Source: Diphasiastrum complanatum
Lineage: Eukaryota; Streptophyta; Lycopodiopsida; Lycopodiales; Lycopodiaceae
Direction: 5' to 3'
NCBI GenBank assembly: GCA_029204225.1
Contig: CM055106.1
Location: 34,258,361 to 34,322,360, forward strand
DNA: 64,000 nt
The notes below the pieces were generated by a model. That model did not search any database and was not told where the DNA came from. It saw only the letters and a program-made list of their open reading frames with translations. This document shows, in pieces, positions 62,806 to 64,000 of this stretch. The translations under genes were made by a program, and so were the position numbers. How positions within the stretch are numbered: the first letter of the stretch is position 1; every line of letters begins with the position of its first letter.

Positions 62806-63283
62806 AAATCGAGTTTCTTGCATATGTAGATTGGATCTTTTGTAGATCAAGAACTCTATTTAGAGTTACAATCTTGATCAATTCCAATTTCTCACAATTC
62901 ATGTTGGATTTGGTCGATTTTTAAAGCATTGGAAAAGCCCAAGTGGTGGCTACAAGATTGCATATCAAGTTTTTGGCATTTGCATGTAGATTTTGAAATA
63001 ATCATTTTTTTGTGATTTTGTCAAACCCTAATTTTGATTGGATCTCCAGATTGTGAGGTTACTAAACTTCATTTGAGTGTGTTTCAATCTTAGGAAGTGG
63101 TAAGAGACATTGGATTGAGAATAGATCATAGGTTGATCAAGATTTCACTATTCTATATGTTGATTTGCTTGGAATAATGCTAGAAGAGAATTGAGTAGTT
63201 TCCTTTTGAAAACGTTTCTTGTTGTTCAAATGAATGCTTTGTGCATTGAAATAGGTTGAAAGAGGGGATCAGGTCATTGCTAC
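62806..63283. other. Sequence upstream of copia 5, probably LTR and leader
   Basis: AT-rich stretch directly before a copia gag start, so it is likely LTR and leader. No clear TG...CA ends or primer-binding site could be fixed. Confidence 0.35.
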
Positions 63284-64000
63284 ATGGCTACATCAAGTGG
63301 AGTCATGTTGGAAGCCAATGATAGGCTTACCTCAAGTAACTATTCATTGTGGAAAGTGAGGATGGAATCACTTCTTGAGATGAATGATGTTTTGGATATT
63401 ATTGTAGGTTTGGAGGAGAGACTAGCAACACATAGACTACCTTATACTAGATCTGCATCTAGATCTACAAAGGCTTTTCAAGGTGTACATTCAGATATTC
63501 ATGGAATTACTACAATTAGCAATAGTGGAGCTAAGATGTATGTAACTTTCATTGATGATTTTAGTAGATTTTGTTGGATCTATCTACTAAAGAGCAAAGT
63601 TGAAGTGTATGTTGTGTTTGTTAAGTTCAAGGGAAAACCAATTTTCCACAAGGATCAAGTGGTTAAGGAGTGACAATGGTGGTGAGTGCATATCAACCTA
63701 GTTCAAGGCGTTTTGTGATGAAGCATGGGATCTAGAGGGAGTATACAATACCAAGGACCCCACAACAAAATAGAGTGGCCGAGAGGAAGAATAGGACTTT
63801 ATGTGAAAGTGCCAAAGCCATGAGGTTAACTGCTAACCTTGATAAGCCATTTTGGGATCAAGCTTTGTTGTGTGCTAATTTCTTGTGCAATAGGTGGCCG
63901 AGTGCTATTTTGGATGGAAGGACACCTTTTGAGATGCTATTCAAGAGGAGGTCGAGTGTCAACTTTCTAAGAGCTTTTGGATGCACATGCTATGTCAACA
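63284..64000 (+). pseudogene. Ty1/copia, gag start fused to integrase by deletion, runs off the edge
   Basis: ATG 63284 opens a gag N-terminus (MLEANDRLTSSNYSLWKVRM, ESLLEMNDVLDII). After about 50 residues it passes in frame into the integrase core (GVHSDIHGITTISNSGAKMY, VTFIDDFSRFCWIYLLKS). The rest of gag, the zinc knuckle, protease and the integrase finger are missing. A stop at 63671 and frame changes follow, with TPQQNRVAERKNRTL and KPFWDQALLCANFLCNR still readable. The element continues past base 64000. Confidence 0.85.

Noticed and set aside
1-64000. CRISPR arrays, bacterial operons, rRNA or tRNA genes
   Set aside because: No direct-repeat/spacer pattern, no operon organisation and no cloverleaf seen; the sequence is eukaryotic nuclear DNA.

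Overview
This window looks like nuclear DNA of a land plant with a large, repeat-choked genome. It holds two recognisable host genes, and both match plant families. Their introns are packed with Ty3/gypsy and Ty1/copia elements, non-LTR retrotransposons (LINEs), hAT transposons and long microsatellites. A fern or gymnosperm would fit giant introns of this kind, but the sequence does not fix the species and that is inference.

The main gene is a trehalose-6-phosphate phosphatase (TPP) on the minus strand. Eight coding exons can be placed: 47842-47513, 40308-40168, 40047-39976, 23693-23571, 18527-18471, 18345-18244, 1390-1313 and 682-613. Each exon boundary used has GT or AG, and the reading frame stays open through 324 codons. 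The 3' part (catalytic DDRTDED region) lies beyond the left edge. Two introns are about 120 bp, while introns of 16.9, 16.3, 7.2 and 5.0 kb carry almost all the mobile DNA between 1.4 and 47.5 kb.

Intron 6 (1391-18243) holds a SINE-like sequence, LINE fragments, an internally deleted gypsy element with matching LTRs and target duplication (3520-6402), a near full-length LINE (about 6.6-11.2 kb), a LINE 5' fragment, a decayed hAT (about 12.1-15.3 kb), a gypsy LTR tail and a copia 3' half (16.1-18.0 kb). Intron 4 (18528-23570) holds a spliced but broken hAT transposase (19.5-22.2 kb) and an LTR-like end. Intron 3 (23694-39975) is a nest of two gypsy pol segments, a gypsy/copia junction, a copia LTR, an inverted gypsy RT, a LINE ORF1 fragment, a hAT fragment and a second long LINE (32.7-37.8 kb). 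Intron 1 (40309-47512) holds a complete copia element (40806-45991) with matching LTRs and target duplication.

Right of TPP, 47.8-58.9 kb is mostly non-coding. It has a gypsy gag relic (49.1-50.2 kb), two minisatellite arrays (54.6-55.5 kb) and a cluster of ACGTG boxes (56.0-57.0 kb). On the plus strand at 58.9-59.3 kb are three exons of the glutathione-transferase-like domain of translation elongation factor eEF1B-gamma, followed at once by a minus-strand L1-type LINE (59.35-62.8 kb) and an internally deleted copia (63.28 kb to the right edge).

The most unusual pattern is that LINE copies or pieces on the plus strand begin or end in long (TC)n tracts, always in the same orientation. This suggests a plant LINE lineage that inserts into, or generates, TC microsatellites.
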